A stretch of 54,410 nt of DNA from positions 1 to 54,410 of the IMG/VR virus record IMGVR_UViG_3300044739_000092; one strand, written 5' to 3'. Of the stretch, positions 30,158-38,300 are shown one piece after another. The notes beneath the pieces are model-generated. The model did no database searches. It was not told the origin of the DNA and saw nothing but the letters and a program-made list of their open reading frames with translations. Each line of letters opens with the position of its first letter. Position 1 is the first letter of the stretch. The stretch is from a virus. Both the position numbers and the translations under genes were made by a program.

Positions 30158-31912
30158 ATGGCCCTCCTCGGCGCTGTCCTGCCCGGTGCGGCTGTGCCGG
30201 GGGCTGGCACGGTCGGTGCCACTTTGACCGGCGCGGCGGCATTGTCCGGTGCCGGGGCCCTGACGGCCGGCGGGACGCTCGCGCTGCCGGGTGCGGTCAC
30301 GATGTCCGGTGCCGGCGCGGTCACGGCGGGCGGCACCCTGGGCGTGGCTGCTGCGGTCACGATGTCCGGTGCTGCCGCGCTGGCGGCGGATGCGACGGTC
30401 CCGGGGCCGTTCTTCGTGGAGCGGTACGAGGGCGGCACGCAGGGCGCGACGGCGACCACCAGCAACACGGGCTGGTCGTCGTTCTCGTCGGCGTCGCAGC
30501 AGACGTTCGACAACACGCATTCGGTGTCCGGTGGCCTGGCGGTGAAGGTCGCGGTCACGGCGAACACGGCCTACGCGACGAAGACGTTCACCGCCGCGAG
30601 TTTGCAGTCGCAGCGCTTCTACCTGTGGATGGACGCCTTCCCGTCGGCGGCCACACTGCTCGCGCGGCTGCTGTCTGGCACGACGGAGCGCGCGGCGTTG
30701 CGGATGAACGCCGACGGGACGGTCACGGTCCGGAACGCGCTCGTCGCCACCGGCACCGCCACCGGGGCCCTGCCGCTGGGGCAGTGGGTGCGGTTGGAGT
30801 GGAAGGTCGACGGGCCGGGCGGCGTGCAGGAGTTGCGCGCGTTCTGGGGCGCGAACATCGACGGCACCGTCCCGAACACTGCCGCGGGGTCTCCGGTGTT
30901 CACGAACGCGACGTTCGACACGTACCGGCTGGGGTCGCAGACGGCGGCGGACTGGACCGTTTGGTACGACGATGTGGCGCTGTCGGACCTGGCGGCATAC
31001 CCGGCGCCCACCTTGTTCCCCGCGACGGTGGGAATGGCCGCGGCGGGCGCGCTGGGCGCGGCGGCCGGGCAGACCCACGGCGGGGCTGTCGCCATGACAG
31101 CCGGCGGGACACTGTCCACGGGCGGCCTGGTCACCAAGCCGGCCGCGGTCGCCATGTCGGCGGACGGGGCGCTCTCGGCTGCGGCGGTGCGAACGGTCGG
31201 GGCTTCGGTCACGATGACGGCGACGGCCGCGCTGTCCGCGGACGCGGCGGTCACCAAACCGGCCGCTGTCGGCCTGTCGGCTGACGGTTCGATGTCCGTG
31301 TCCGGTATAGCTGTCCGCCCGGCGGCGGTCACGCTGTCGGGGCTGGGCGTGCTGTCGGCTGGCGCGGTGAACACGACCGCGGCCGCGGTGTCACTGTCTG
31401 GGTCCGGCAGCCTGTCGGCCGTGTCCGGCGGGCTCGTGTCCGGCGGGGCGACGTTCACGGCCGGTGGCACGCTCGCCGCCGCGGGAGCCCGCGCGGCGGT
31501 GACGGCTGTCGCCTTGTCGGCGGACGGAACGATGACGGCGGCGGCGCTGCGTGCCGCGGTCTCCGGCGTCACCCTGTCGGCGACCGGTGCGCTCCTGGCG
31601 ACCGCGTTGCGGACCACGTCCGGTTCGGTACCGATGGCCGCAGTGGGAACGCTGACTGTCGGGGCGTTGCTGAACCGGCCGGGCTCGGTGTCGCTGTCGG
31701 CCGACGGGCTGCTGACGGCGTCGGGAACCGGTACCCCGCCGCCGGTGTCCGGCCGAACCCGGATCCGGCGGACGCAAGCCACGGCCACCGTCCGAGACAC
31801 ATCCCCGCGACCGCTGGTCAGCGCCATGTCCGCACGCGGGCCTGTCACCGACACAACGAGCCGGACGCGTGTCTATGTCACCTCGGCCCCGGGAAGGGTG
31901 TCACATGACTGA
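30158..31912 (+). CDS. Repetitive beta-rich protein with a LamG-like domain
   Basis: 584 residues. Two repeat blocks flank a jelly-roll-like domain. The N-terminal block has three 20-residue units; the middle (residues ~85-285, from VERYEGGTQGATATT to DWTVWYDDVALSDLA) has the pattern of concanavalin/LamG-type lectins; the C-terminal block has ten exact 20-residue units with consensus A-V-x-M/L-S-A-x-G-x-L-S-A. A basic tail ends with VSHD. It is the third in a row of surface-type genes. A fibre or a sheath on the virion is likely. Gly, Ala, Ser and Thr dominate, there is no Cys, and no signal peptide is seen. Confidence 0.7.
   Translation: MALLGAVLPGAAVPGAGTVGATLTGAAALSGAGALTAGGTLALPGAVTMSGAGAVTAGGTLGVAAAVTMSGAAALAADATVPGPFFVERYEGGTQGATATTSNTGWSSFSSASQQTFDNTHSVSGGLAVKVAVTANTAYATKTFTAASLQSQRFYLWMDAFPSAATLLARLLSGTTERAALRMNADGTVTVRNALVATGTATGALPLGQWVRLEWKVDGPGGVQELRAFWGANIDGTVPNTAAGSPVFTNATFDTYRLGSQTAADWTVWYDDVALSDLAAYPAPTLFPATVGMAAAGALGAAAGQTHGGAVAMTAGGTLSTGGLVTKPAAVAMSADGALSAAAVRTVGASVTMTATAALSADAAVTKPAAVGLSADGSMSVSGIAVRPAAVTLSGLGVLSAGAVNTTAAAVSLSGSGSLSAVSGGLVSGGATFTAGGTLAAAGARAAVTAVALSADGTMTAAALRAAVSGVTLSATGALLATALRTTSGSVPMAAVGTLTVGALLNRPGSVSLSADGLLTASGTGTPPPVSGRTRIRRTQATATVRDTSPRPLVSAMSARGPVTDTTSRTRVYVTSAPGRVSHD
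31085..31733 (+). repeat. Ten tandem 60-bp units plus a part unit, coding 20-residue repeats
   Basis: Units begin at 31085 and recur at each 60 bases to 31684, with a partial unit after that. Bases have diverged while the length never changes, so the period is kept by protein structure. Each unit gives two beta strands (AVxMSA and xLSAxA) and a variable turn. Two units of the same length lie upstream at 30293 and 30353, and share the 12-mer GATGTCCGGTGC in the same place. Confidence 0.85.
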
Positions 31913-32567
31913 CGTAGGCGACGCTGTCACCCTGACGATGGAGACGACAACCGGCGCCACTGTCACCGCCACGGTGACACACCCAGGTGGCGTGACGGAC
32001 AACCCGGTGACCGTGGCAGAGTCCCCCGCCAGTTCGGGCCTGTACCCGTTCACGTATGTCCGCGAGGCCGGGCGCGCGGTCGTCACGTTCGTCGCCGCCG
32101 GCACAGTCACCGCGCGAGAGCGGTACGTCGTACTGACGGAGGACGGCCCGCTGCCGTACGCGACGGTCGACGATGTGCAGGCCGTGTTCGGCGGGCAAGA
32201 CGACGCGCAGGTGACGCTGACGGAGCAGATGCTGGAACGGGCGTCACGCCAGATGCGCCGCGCGGTCCCCTCGCTGGAAGCGAACCTCGCCGCGGGCACC
32301 GTGTCGTGGTTCGACGCGCGGGACGTGGCGGTGGCGATGGTGCTGCGGGTGCTGCGGAACCCGGCAGCGTTGCAGAACGAAAGCGCCGGACCGTTCTCCG
32401 TGAACTACAACTTCCGGCTGGCGGCAGGGTTCCTGTTCGTCGGCCAAGACGAGCTGACGCAGATCGCGCCGCCGGCCCCGGCCTCGAGCATGGGCGGGGT
32501 CGGTTCGGTCGGCTTCGGGCTGCGCGACCGCTGCACAACCGGGCTCGACTGGCCGGTGCCGCGGTGA
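31905..32567 (+). CDS. Head-tail adaptor with N-terminal Ig-like domain
   Basis: 220 residues. The first ~85 are a beta sandwich (DAVTLTMETTTGATVTATVT, VTFVAAGTVTARERYVV) related to polypeptides on other phage heads. The rest (YATVDDVQAVFGGQDDAQVT, LTEQMLERASRQMRRAVP, VAVAMVLRVLRNP) is a helical adaptor of the HK97 gp6/SPP1 gp15 type. ATG overlaps the repeat-protein stop by eight bases. Confidence 0.75.
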   Translation: MTDVGDAVTLTMETTTGATVTATVTHPGGVTDNPVTVAESPASSGLYPFTYVREAGRAVVTFVAAGTVTARERYVVLTEDGPLPYATVDDVQAVFGGQDDAQVTLTEQMLERASRQMRRAVPSLEANLAAGTVSWFDARDVAVAMVLRVLRNPAALQNESAGPFSVNYNFRLAAGFLFVGQDELTQIAPPAPASSMGGVGSVGFGLRDRCTTGLDWPVPR

Positions 32568-32893
32568 GGTTCCAGCACGGGCAGACGATCATCCGGATCC
32601 GCCGCACCTCGACGGGAACGGACGACTACGGCAACGAGGAGTTCACGACCGACGAGGTCGCGGTCCACGGTGTCGGTGTGGCACCGCGGTCGTCGTCGGA
32701 ACGCGAGCAGGGCGAGACGACGGTGATCGTCGGGAAGGCCCTGTACGTGCCGCCCGGGGTGTCGATCCTCGCGTCGGACCAGTTCCGCATCGGCGACATC
32801 GTGTATCAGGTCGAGGGCGAGCCGGGCGAGTGGACGTCACCGTTCACCGGCACCCAGTTCGGGACCGAAGTCGCGATCCGGAGGGTGTACTGA
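32564..32893 (+). CDS. Head-tail connector (stopper) protein
   Basis: 109 residues, all beta: FQHGQTIIRIRRTSTGTDDYG, VAPRSSSEREQGETTVIVGK, ALYVPPGVSILASDQFRIGD, VYQVEGEPGEW. Matches HK97 gp7/SPP1 gp16-like stoppers by pattern and position. Four-base overlap with the adaptor gene. Confidence 0.75.
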   Translation: MRFQHGQTIIRIRRTSTGTDDYGNEEFTTDEVAVHGVGVAPRSSSEREQGETTVIVGKALYVPPGVSILASDQFRIGDIVYQVEGEPGEWTSPFTGTQFGTEVAIRRVY

Positions 32894-33216
32894 TGGCCGA
32901 CGGCTACGACGCAAACTACGCGGGAATCGGCGAGATGCTGTGCATGCCGGGAATGGTCGCCGACATGCGGCGCCGCGCCGAGAAGGTCAAGGACTTCGCC
33001 GAGGCCACCGCCCCCGTGGACGACAGTGGGCCGCACCCCGGCCGGTACAAGGCCGCGTTCCACGTCGACTCCGGCATCCAGCAGGGCAAGACCCGCCGAG
33101 CGTTCGGCCGGGTCACCAACGACTCCCCCGAAGCGTTCTACGTCGAATACGGCAACCGGAACGTCCCCAAGCACCGCACCCTCGGCACAGCCCTCACCGC
33201 CGCAGCAGGAGACTAA
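32893..33216 (+). CDS. HK97 gp10-like tail-completion protein
   Basis: 107 residues: helix MRRRAEKVKDFAEATAPVDD, then KAAFHVDSG, TRRAFGRVTNDSPEAFYVEYG and HRTLGTALTAAAG. The pattern A...AP...G..K......E.G......P.LG.AL is that of HK97 gp10-type proteins, which finish the tail end. Confidence 0.82.
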   Translation: MADGYDANYAGIGEMLCMPGMVADMRRRAEKVKDFAEATAPVDDSGPHPGRYKAAFHVDSGIQQGKTRRAFGRVTNDSPEAFYVEYGNRNVPKHRTLGTALTAAAGD

Positions 33217-33228
33217 GGAGCCCGCAGC

Positions 33229-33456
33229 ATGAAGAAGATCCGCATCAGCTACAGCCCCGACAACAGCCAGATCGGCACCGTCCGGGAAGTCGAAGACGAC
33301 GAGGCCCGCACGATGGTCCGTGAAGGCCGGGGCGTCCTCGTCGACTCCGACAAGGGGCCCAAGGCCGCCGGCCGATCCGCCGCGACCGGGTCACCCGGAA
33401 CGGCCACCGTGTCCTCCCCCGCGGGCACGTCGAGCTCGACCGCCACGGGTTCCTGA
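33229..33456 (+). CDS. 75-residue neck-region protein
   Basis: KKIRISYSPDNSQIG then VREVEDDEARTMVREGRGVLVD, followed by a low-complexity Gly/Ser/Thr/Ala tail. Small proteins with this beta-beta-alpha core are found near connector genes. ATG after AAGGAG. Confidence 0.6.
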   Translation: MKKIRISYSPDNSQIGTVREVEDDEARTMVREGRGVLVDSDKGPKAAGRSAATGSPGTATVSSPAGTSSSTATGS

Positions 33457-33459
33457 CCG

Positions 33460-33852
33460 ATGCCGTACGCCAGCGTCGAGAAGCTGCTCGTCGCATGGCT
33501 GGAAACGCATCTGACCGCCGAAGCGCGGGTGGTCACGGAGCTGCCCGCCGACCTGGCGTCGAAGCTGCCCGTTGTTCGCGTCACGAAGTTCGGTGGGGCC
33601 GACGATGTGCTGACCATCGACCGGCCGACCGTGGACGTCGACTGCTACGCCGTGAGCCGTGGAGCTGCCGAAGACCTCGCCGAGCAGGTGCGTGACCTGC
33701 TGCGGTTCACACTCCGGGGTCAGACCGTCGGCGGTGTGACCGTGTCACGGACACGGACGATGGTCGGCCCCCACTGGCTGCCGTACGACGACACGGCCCT
33801 GCGCCGCAGCGGCGCGTCGTACGAGCTGACCATCCGCCGACCACTGAACTGA
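33460..33852 (+). CDS. Tail terminator protein
   Basis: 130 residues: ASVEKLLVAWLETHLTAEARVV, LPVVRVTKFGGADDVLTIDRPTVDVDCYAVS, AEDLAEQVRDLLRFTL. Alternating strands and helices of the lambda gpU/SPP1 gp17 group, which caps the tail tube and joins it to the head. It is directly before the major tail protein. Confidence 0.8.
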   Translation: MPYASVEKLLVAWLETHLTAEARVVTELPADLASKLPVVRVTKFGGADDVLTIDRPTVDVDCYAVSRGAAEDLAEQVRDLLRFTLRGQTVGGVTVSRTRTMVGPHWLPYDDTALRRSGASYELTIRRPLN

Positions 33853-33867
33853 TTCCCAACCCTCTGT

Positions 33868-33888
33868 CACCCCGGCCCGACCGGGGTG
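33868..33888 (+). terminator. Hairpin before the major tail protein
   Basis: CACCCCGG-CCCGA-CCGGGGTG, eight perfect pairs and a five-base loop, then TTCCC, 16 bases behind the tail terminator stop. Likely attenuator or RNA-end stabiliser. Confidence 0.6.
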
Positions 33889-33921
33889 TTCCCGCCTGCC
33901 CGCACGAAGGAGACCTGAGAC

Positions 33922-34491
33922 ATGGCGAGCAACGAAGACTTCATGCGAGCCGGCGCAACCGGCGTCGGGTGGACGGGCGCCGTCGGCGTCACGTTCCCCA
34001 CCGGCTTCGCGACACCCGCGACGGGCTGGACCGATGTCGGCTACATCTCCGACGACGGTCTGACGCAGGGCATGTCCGAGGAGCGGAAGTCGTGGACGCC
34101 GTGGGGCCGTACCGCCCCGGTGAAGACGCAGCTCACGAAGGCCGAGAAGACGTTCAAGATCGTCATGTGGGAGACGAACGTCACGACGCTGGGCCTGTAC
34201 TACAAGCAGCCCGCGTCCGCACTGATCCCGGACGTGACGACGGACATCATCAACTTCACCGACGCGAACGGCCTGGACCAGGACCAGCGGGCGTTCCTGT
34301 TCGACGTCGCGGACGGCGCGAACAACCTGATCCGGCACGCTATCCCGCTCGGTGAGGTCACCGGCCGCGGGGACATCGTGAACAAGACCGACGAGATCAT
34401 CGCCTACGAGATCACGATCACCGCCTACCCGGGTTCCGACGGCGTGTCCGTGCACTCCTACTTCAAGCTCGCCGGGATCGAGGGCGCCTGA
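33922..34491 (+). CDS. Major tail (tube) protein
   Basis: 189 residues: WTDVGYISDDGLTQGMSEE, KSWTPWGRTAPVKTQLTKAEKTFKIVMWETN, TGRGDIVNKTDEIIAYEITITAYP. The first motif is standard for actinophage tube proteins (xLGYVSEDGVT...). AAGGAGA before the ATG. It overlaps the chaperone start by one base. Confidence 0.92.
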   Translation: MASNEDFMRAGATGVGWTGAVGVTFPTGFATPATGWTDVGYISDDGLTQGMSEERKSWTPWGRTAPVKTQLTKAEKTFKIVMWETNVTTLGLYYKQPASALIPDVTTDIINFTDANGLDQDQRAFLFDVADGANNLIRHAIPLGEVTGRGDIVNKTDEIIAYEITITAYPGSDGVSVHSYFKLAGIEGA

Positions 34492-34835
34492 TGGCCGCGG
34501 AAAAGGCACTGGCGGCTGTGCAGGCCGAGGTCGAGGCCGAGGACAACGACGGTTCGGTCGTCGTGGAGCTTGTCACCGACGACGGCGCGGAGGACATCAG
34601 CGTTCCGTCGCCGGGCAGGTGGAAGGCGCGGGCGCAGCGGATGCTCGCGCAGGGCGACTTCGACTCGTGGGCCGAGGTTGTGCTGCCCGAGGCTGACCGG
34701 GCGAAGTGGGTCGAACTCGACCCGACGAACGATGACGTGCAGGCGTTCTTCGAGAAGTGGAAGGACGTGGGCGGGCAGGACACGGGAAAATCGTCGAGCT
34801 CGCGGCGCTCCTCGAAGGGCACAGCGAGGCGGTAG
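34491..34835 (+). CDS. Tail assembly chaperone, short form
   Basis: 114 residues: ISVPSPGRWKARAQRMLAQGDFDSWAEVVL, KWVELDPTNDDVQAFFEKW. Equivalent of lambda gpG; it keeps the tape measure soluble. The short form ends with a Ser/Arg-rich stretch (TGKSSSSRRSSKG) that is read after passing the slippery site in frame. Confidence 0.9.
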   Translation: MAAEKALAAVQAEVEAEDNDGSVVVELVTDDGAEDISVPSPGRWKARAQRMLAQGDFDSWAEVVLPEADRAKWVELDPTNDDVQAFFEKWKDVGGQDTGKSSSSRRSSKGTARR

Positions 34836-35311
34836 AAGCCGACATCGCCCACCACTATCCGGGCCGGGACCTGCGGGACCTGTTCCGGGGGCGGATGACG
34901 TGGCGCGAGCTCGGGGTGCTGATCGACCATCTGCCGTCGGAGTCGGCGACGGTGACCGCGATCCGTGACGGCATGACCCCGGAGCAGTTGGCGGCGTTGC
35001 CGAAGCCTGATGGTCACGGGCCGTGGTCGCGGGTGGAGGCCCTCCTGGCCGATGTCTACGACCAGCTGGGGTGGCTGATCTACGCGGTCGCCGCGGCGAA
35101 TGGCGGGAAGCCGCAGGAGCCGAAGCCGATGGCCCGGCCCGGTGTGGGTTCGTCGTTCCGGGTGCCGCCGTCGGCCGAGGTCATGGGCCACATGGTGGCG
35201 ATGCGGAACCGGCCCGGCGCCACACCGCTGCGGGGCGCCGGCCCGAAGGACCGTGCCGCGGCGGCACGTCACCTGACCGAGATGCGGAACCGTGAAGGGG
35301 GTGGCCCGTGA
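34491..35311 (+). CDS. Tail assembly chaperone, long form by -1 frameshift
   Basis: Ribosomes that slip back at G-GGA-AAA read on in the -1 frame from 34790 (IVELAALLEGHSEAVEADIA) to the stop at 35311, giving a fusion of about 273 residues like lambda gpGT. The C-terminal part has HYPGRDLRDLFRGRMTWRELGVLIDHLP and DQLGWLIYAVAAANGGK, which are typical of siphophage gpT-type domains, and it has no plausible start codon of its own at the needed place. It ends overlapping the tape measure start by four bases. Confidence 0.88.
34784..34790 (+). promoter_or_regulatory. -1 ribosomal frameshift slippery site
   Basis: GGGAAAA, read in the zero frame as G-GGA-AAA, the same class as lambda's G-GGA-AAG. 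After slipping, both tRNAs re-pair (GGG, AAA). Position close to the 3' end of the short gene fits the family. No clear pseudoknot was worked out by eye. Confidence 0.88.
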
Positions 35312-38300
35312 CGTCTCCCATCAACGTCGGCTCCGTCGGGGTCACGGTCGTCCCCGACGCGCGCCGGTTCGCGCCGATGATGCGGCAGCAACTGAACCCG
35401 CAGGCGAAGAAGCTCGGCGAGGACATCGGCCGGGACATCTCCGACGGCATCGCGAAGAAGCTGCGTGCGGGGAAGACGCCGACGATCGGCGTGGACGCGG
35501 ACACAGGCAAGGCGCGGGCGGAGCTCGACCGGGTCGGCGCGCAGGCGGACCGGCTGGGCCGGTCGTCGCCGACCATCGGGGTCGACGTCGACACCGGTGG
35601 TGCGCACGCCAAGCTGACCGCTTTGCAGTCGCAGGCGGCGTTCACGGGTATCGGGCTGGCCGGCCTGGCCGGGGCGGGGCTGCTGATCGGCGGCGCGATC
35701 GTCCCCGCAGCGGCGGCCGCGGCGGTCGCGGTGGCCGGTATCGGAACGGCCGCCCTGGCCGCCGGTGTGGGCCTGGGCACGCTGGCGTTGGGGTTCGCCG
35801 GCATCGGCGGGGCGGTGAAGGCGCTGGGTGAGGCTCAGCGGGACGCCGGGAAGAACACTGCCACGGTGGCGGCCCGGCAGACGCAGGTCGCCGCGGCCGT
35901 GGATCAGGTCCGGTCGGCCGAGTCGTCGCTGGCGAATGCGCGCGCGAACGCCGCGGACGGCGCCCGCCGGGCCGCGGAGCAGGTCCGCACCGCGGAACAG
36001 GCACTCGCGCAGGCGCAGCAGCAGGCCCGTGCCGCGCAGGAAGGGCTCACGCAGGCCCGGCGGGACGCCCGGCAGGCCATGCAGGACCTGGCGTTGCAGG
36101 TCGCCGGCGGGGCCCTCGCGCAGCGGCAGGCGAACCTGGATGTGCGGCGGGCGAAGATCGAACTCGACCGGGTGATCGCGGACCCGAAGGCGACTTTGAT
36201 GCAGCGGCAGCAGGCGCAGCTGTCGTACGAGCAGGCCGTGCAGCAGCTCGACGAGCAGACGGTGCGGAATCAGCGGCTCCGGCAGGAGAAGACTGCCTCG
36301 GACCGGGCTGGTGTGAACGGGTCGCGGCAGGTCGCTGCGGCGCAGGACCAGATCGTGACGGCAACCGAACGTGTCCGTGCCGCCCGCCGCGATGTGGCGC
36401 AGGCCCGCATTCAGCAGGCGACGCAGGAGCGGCAGTCGGCGTTCGCGATCGCGCAGGCGCAGCAGGCCGTGGTGTCGGCGCAGCGTTCCCTTCAGACGGC
36501 GACCGTGTCCGCGGGGACGGCGGGGTCGGCGGCGATGCTGAAGCTGAAGCAGGAGATGGACGGCTTGTCGCCGGTCGGGCAGCGGTTCGCCCGGTTCCTG
36601 TTCTCGCTGAAGCCGCGCCTGGACGCGCTCCGTGCGACCGCGCAGGCCGGGATCCTCCCCGGGGTCCACGCTGGGATCGTCTCGCTGCTGCCGCTGTTCC
36701 CGCAGCTGAACCGTCTCGTCGCGTCCGTCGCCGGCGTGTTCGGCGACATGTTCGCCTCAGCTGGGCGGGCGCTGACGTCGCCGTTCTGGCGCGGCTTCTT
36801 CGACTACCTGGTTGCCACCGCGGCGCCGACGCTGATGCAGATGGGTCAGGTCGTCGGGAACTTGATGCGCGCGTTCGCGGGCCTGTTCATGGCGTTCGAC
36901 CCGGCGGCGAAGGACTTCGGCGGCGGCCTGGTGGAGATGACCGGCCGGTTCGCCGACTGGTCGGCGGGGCTGCGGGACAACCGGGGGTTCCAGGAGTTCC
37001 TGGCCTACATCCGGGAGCAGGGCCCGAAGGTCGTCGCGGTGATCGCGTCGGTCGCCGCGGGTGGTGCGCAGCTGGTTCAGGCGTTGGCCCCGATCGGCGG
37101 GGTCATTCTGGACGGGATCAGTGCTCTCGGTGACGGCCTGTCGGCGATCCCGGCCGAGGTTCTGACGGTCATCGCCATCGGCATCGGCGTGACGACCGTG
37201 GCCGTGTGGGGGCTGAACATCGCGCTCGGTGTGATCGCGGCGAACCCGGTGGTGTTGTGGGCCCTGGCGGTCGGTGTGGCGATCACGGCCCTGGCCGCGG
37301 CGGTGGTGTTCGCGTGGAACAAGTTCCCGGCGTTCCGGGCCGCGGTGATGGCCGCTTGGCAGGGCATCGTTGCCGCGTCGAAGTGGGCGTGGGAGAACGT
37401 CCTCAAGCCCACGTTCAACGCGATCTCGGACGTGATCATGCACGTCATCGTGCCCGCCGTGATGTGGCTGTGGCGCAACGTCGTCGAGCCGGCGTTCACA
37501 GCGATCGGCGCCATCGTGTCGTTCTGGTGGAACAACATCGTCAGGCCCTACTTCACCGCCGTCATGTGGCTGATCCGCAACGTCGTGGGCCCGGTCTTCC
37601 TGTGGCTGTGGCGCAACGTGATCCAGCCCGCGTTCACCGGAATTCGGGTCGCGATCTCAATCGCGTGGGCGTCGATCCGGGTCGTCTTCGGGCTGATCCA
37701 GATCGGTCTCAAGGTCCTGTCGGCGCCGTTCCTGTGGCTGTGGCGCGGCGTCGTCCGCCCTGTGTTCGAGGGCATCGGCTTGCTCATCGGAGTCACATGG
37801 CGGAACGTGATCCGACCCATCTTCCAGGCGTTGGGCGGGTTCATCGAAAAGTACGTGGCGCCCGGGTTCGCCGCCGGCGTGAAGGCCGTCGGGAAGGCGT
37901 GGGACAAGATCCGGGACATCGCGAAGGTCCCGGTGAAGTTCGTCATCGACACCGTGCTGAACAAGGGCATCCTGGCCGGGTACAACAAGGTCGCGAAGCT
38001 GTTCAAGGTCAAGCCGGACAACGTGCAGATCCCGTTGCCGAAGGGCTTCGCCGAGGGCGGCATCTTCCCCGGGTACACGCCGGGGCGGGACGTGGGCATG
38101 ATCGGCGTCTCCGGTGGTGAGGCGATCATGCGGCCGGAGTGGACCCGCGCCGTCGGGCCCGGCTACGTGGATGCCGCGAACCAGGCCGCGCGGGTCGGCG
38201 GCACCGAGGGTGTGCGCCGGTGGATGGGCGGGTTCGCCGACGGCGGGATCGTCGGCTGGATCACCAAGCCCCTCGACGCGCTGAAGGAACTCGGCAATTC

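Noticed and set aside
25924-30567. 1547-codon open frame on the minus strand
   Set aside because: It is antisense to the capsid, hydrolase and beta-helix genes, which have clear families. Long antisense frames are usual at this GC content; its translation is repetitive and has no domain.
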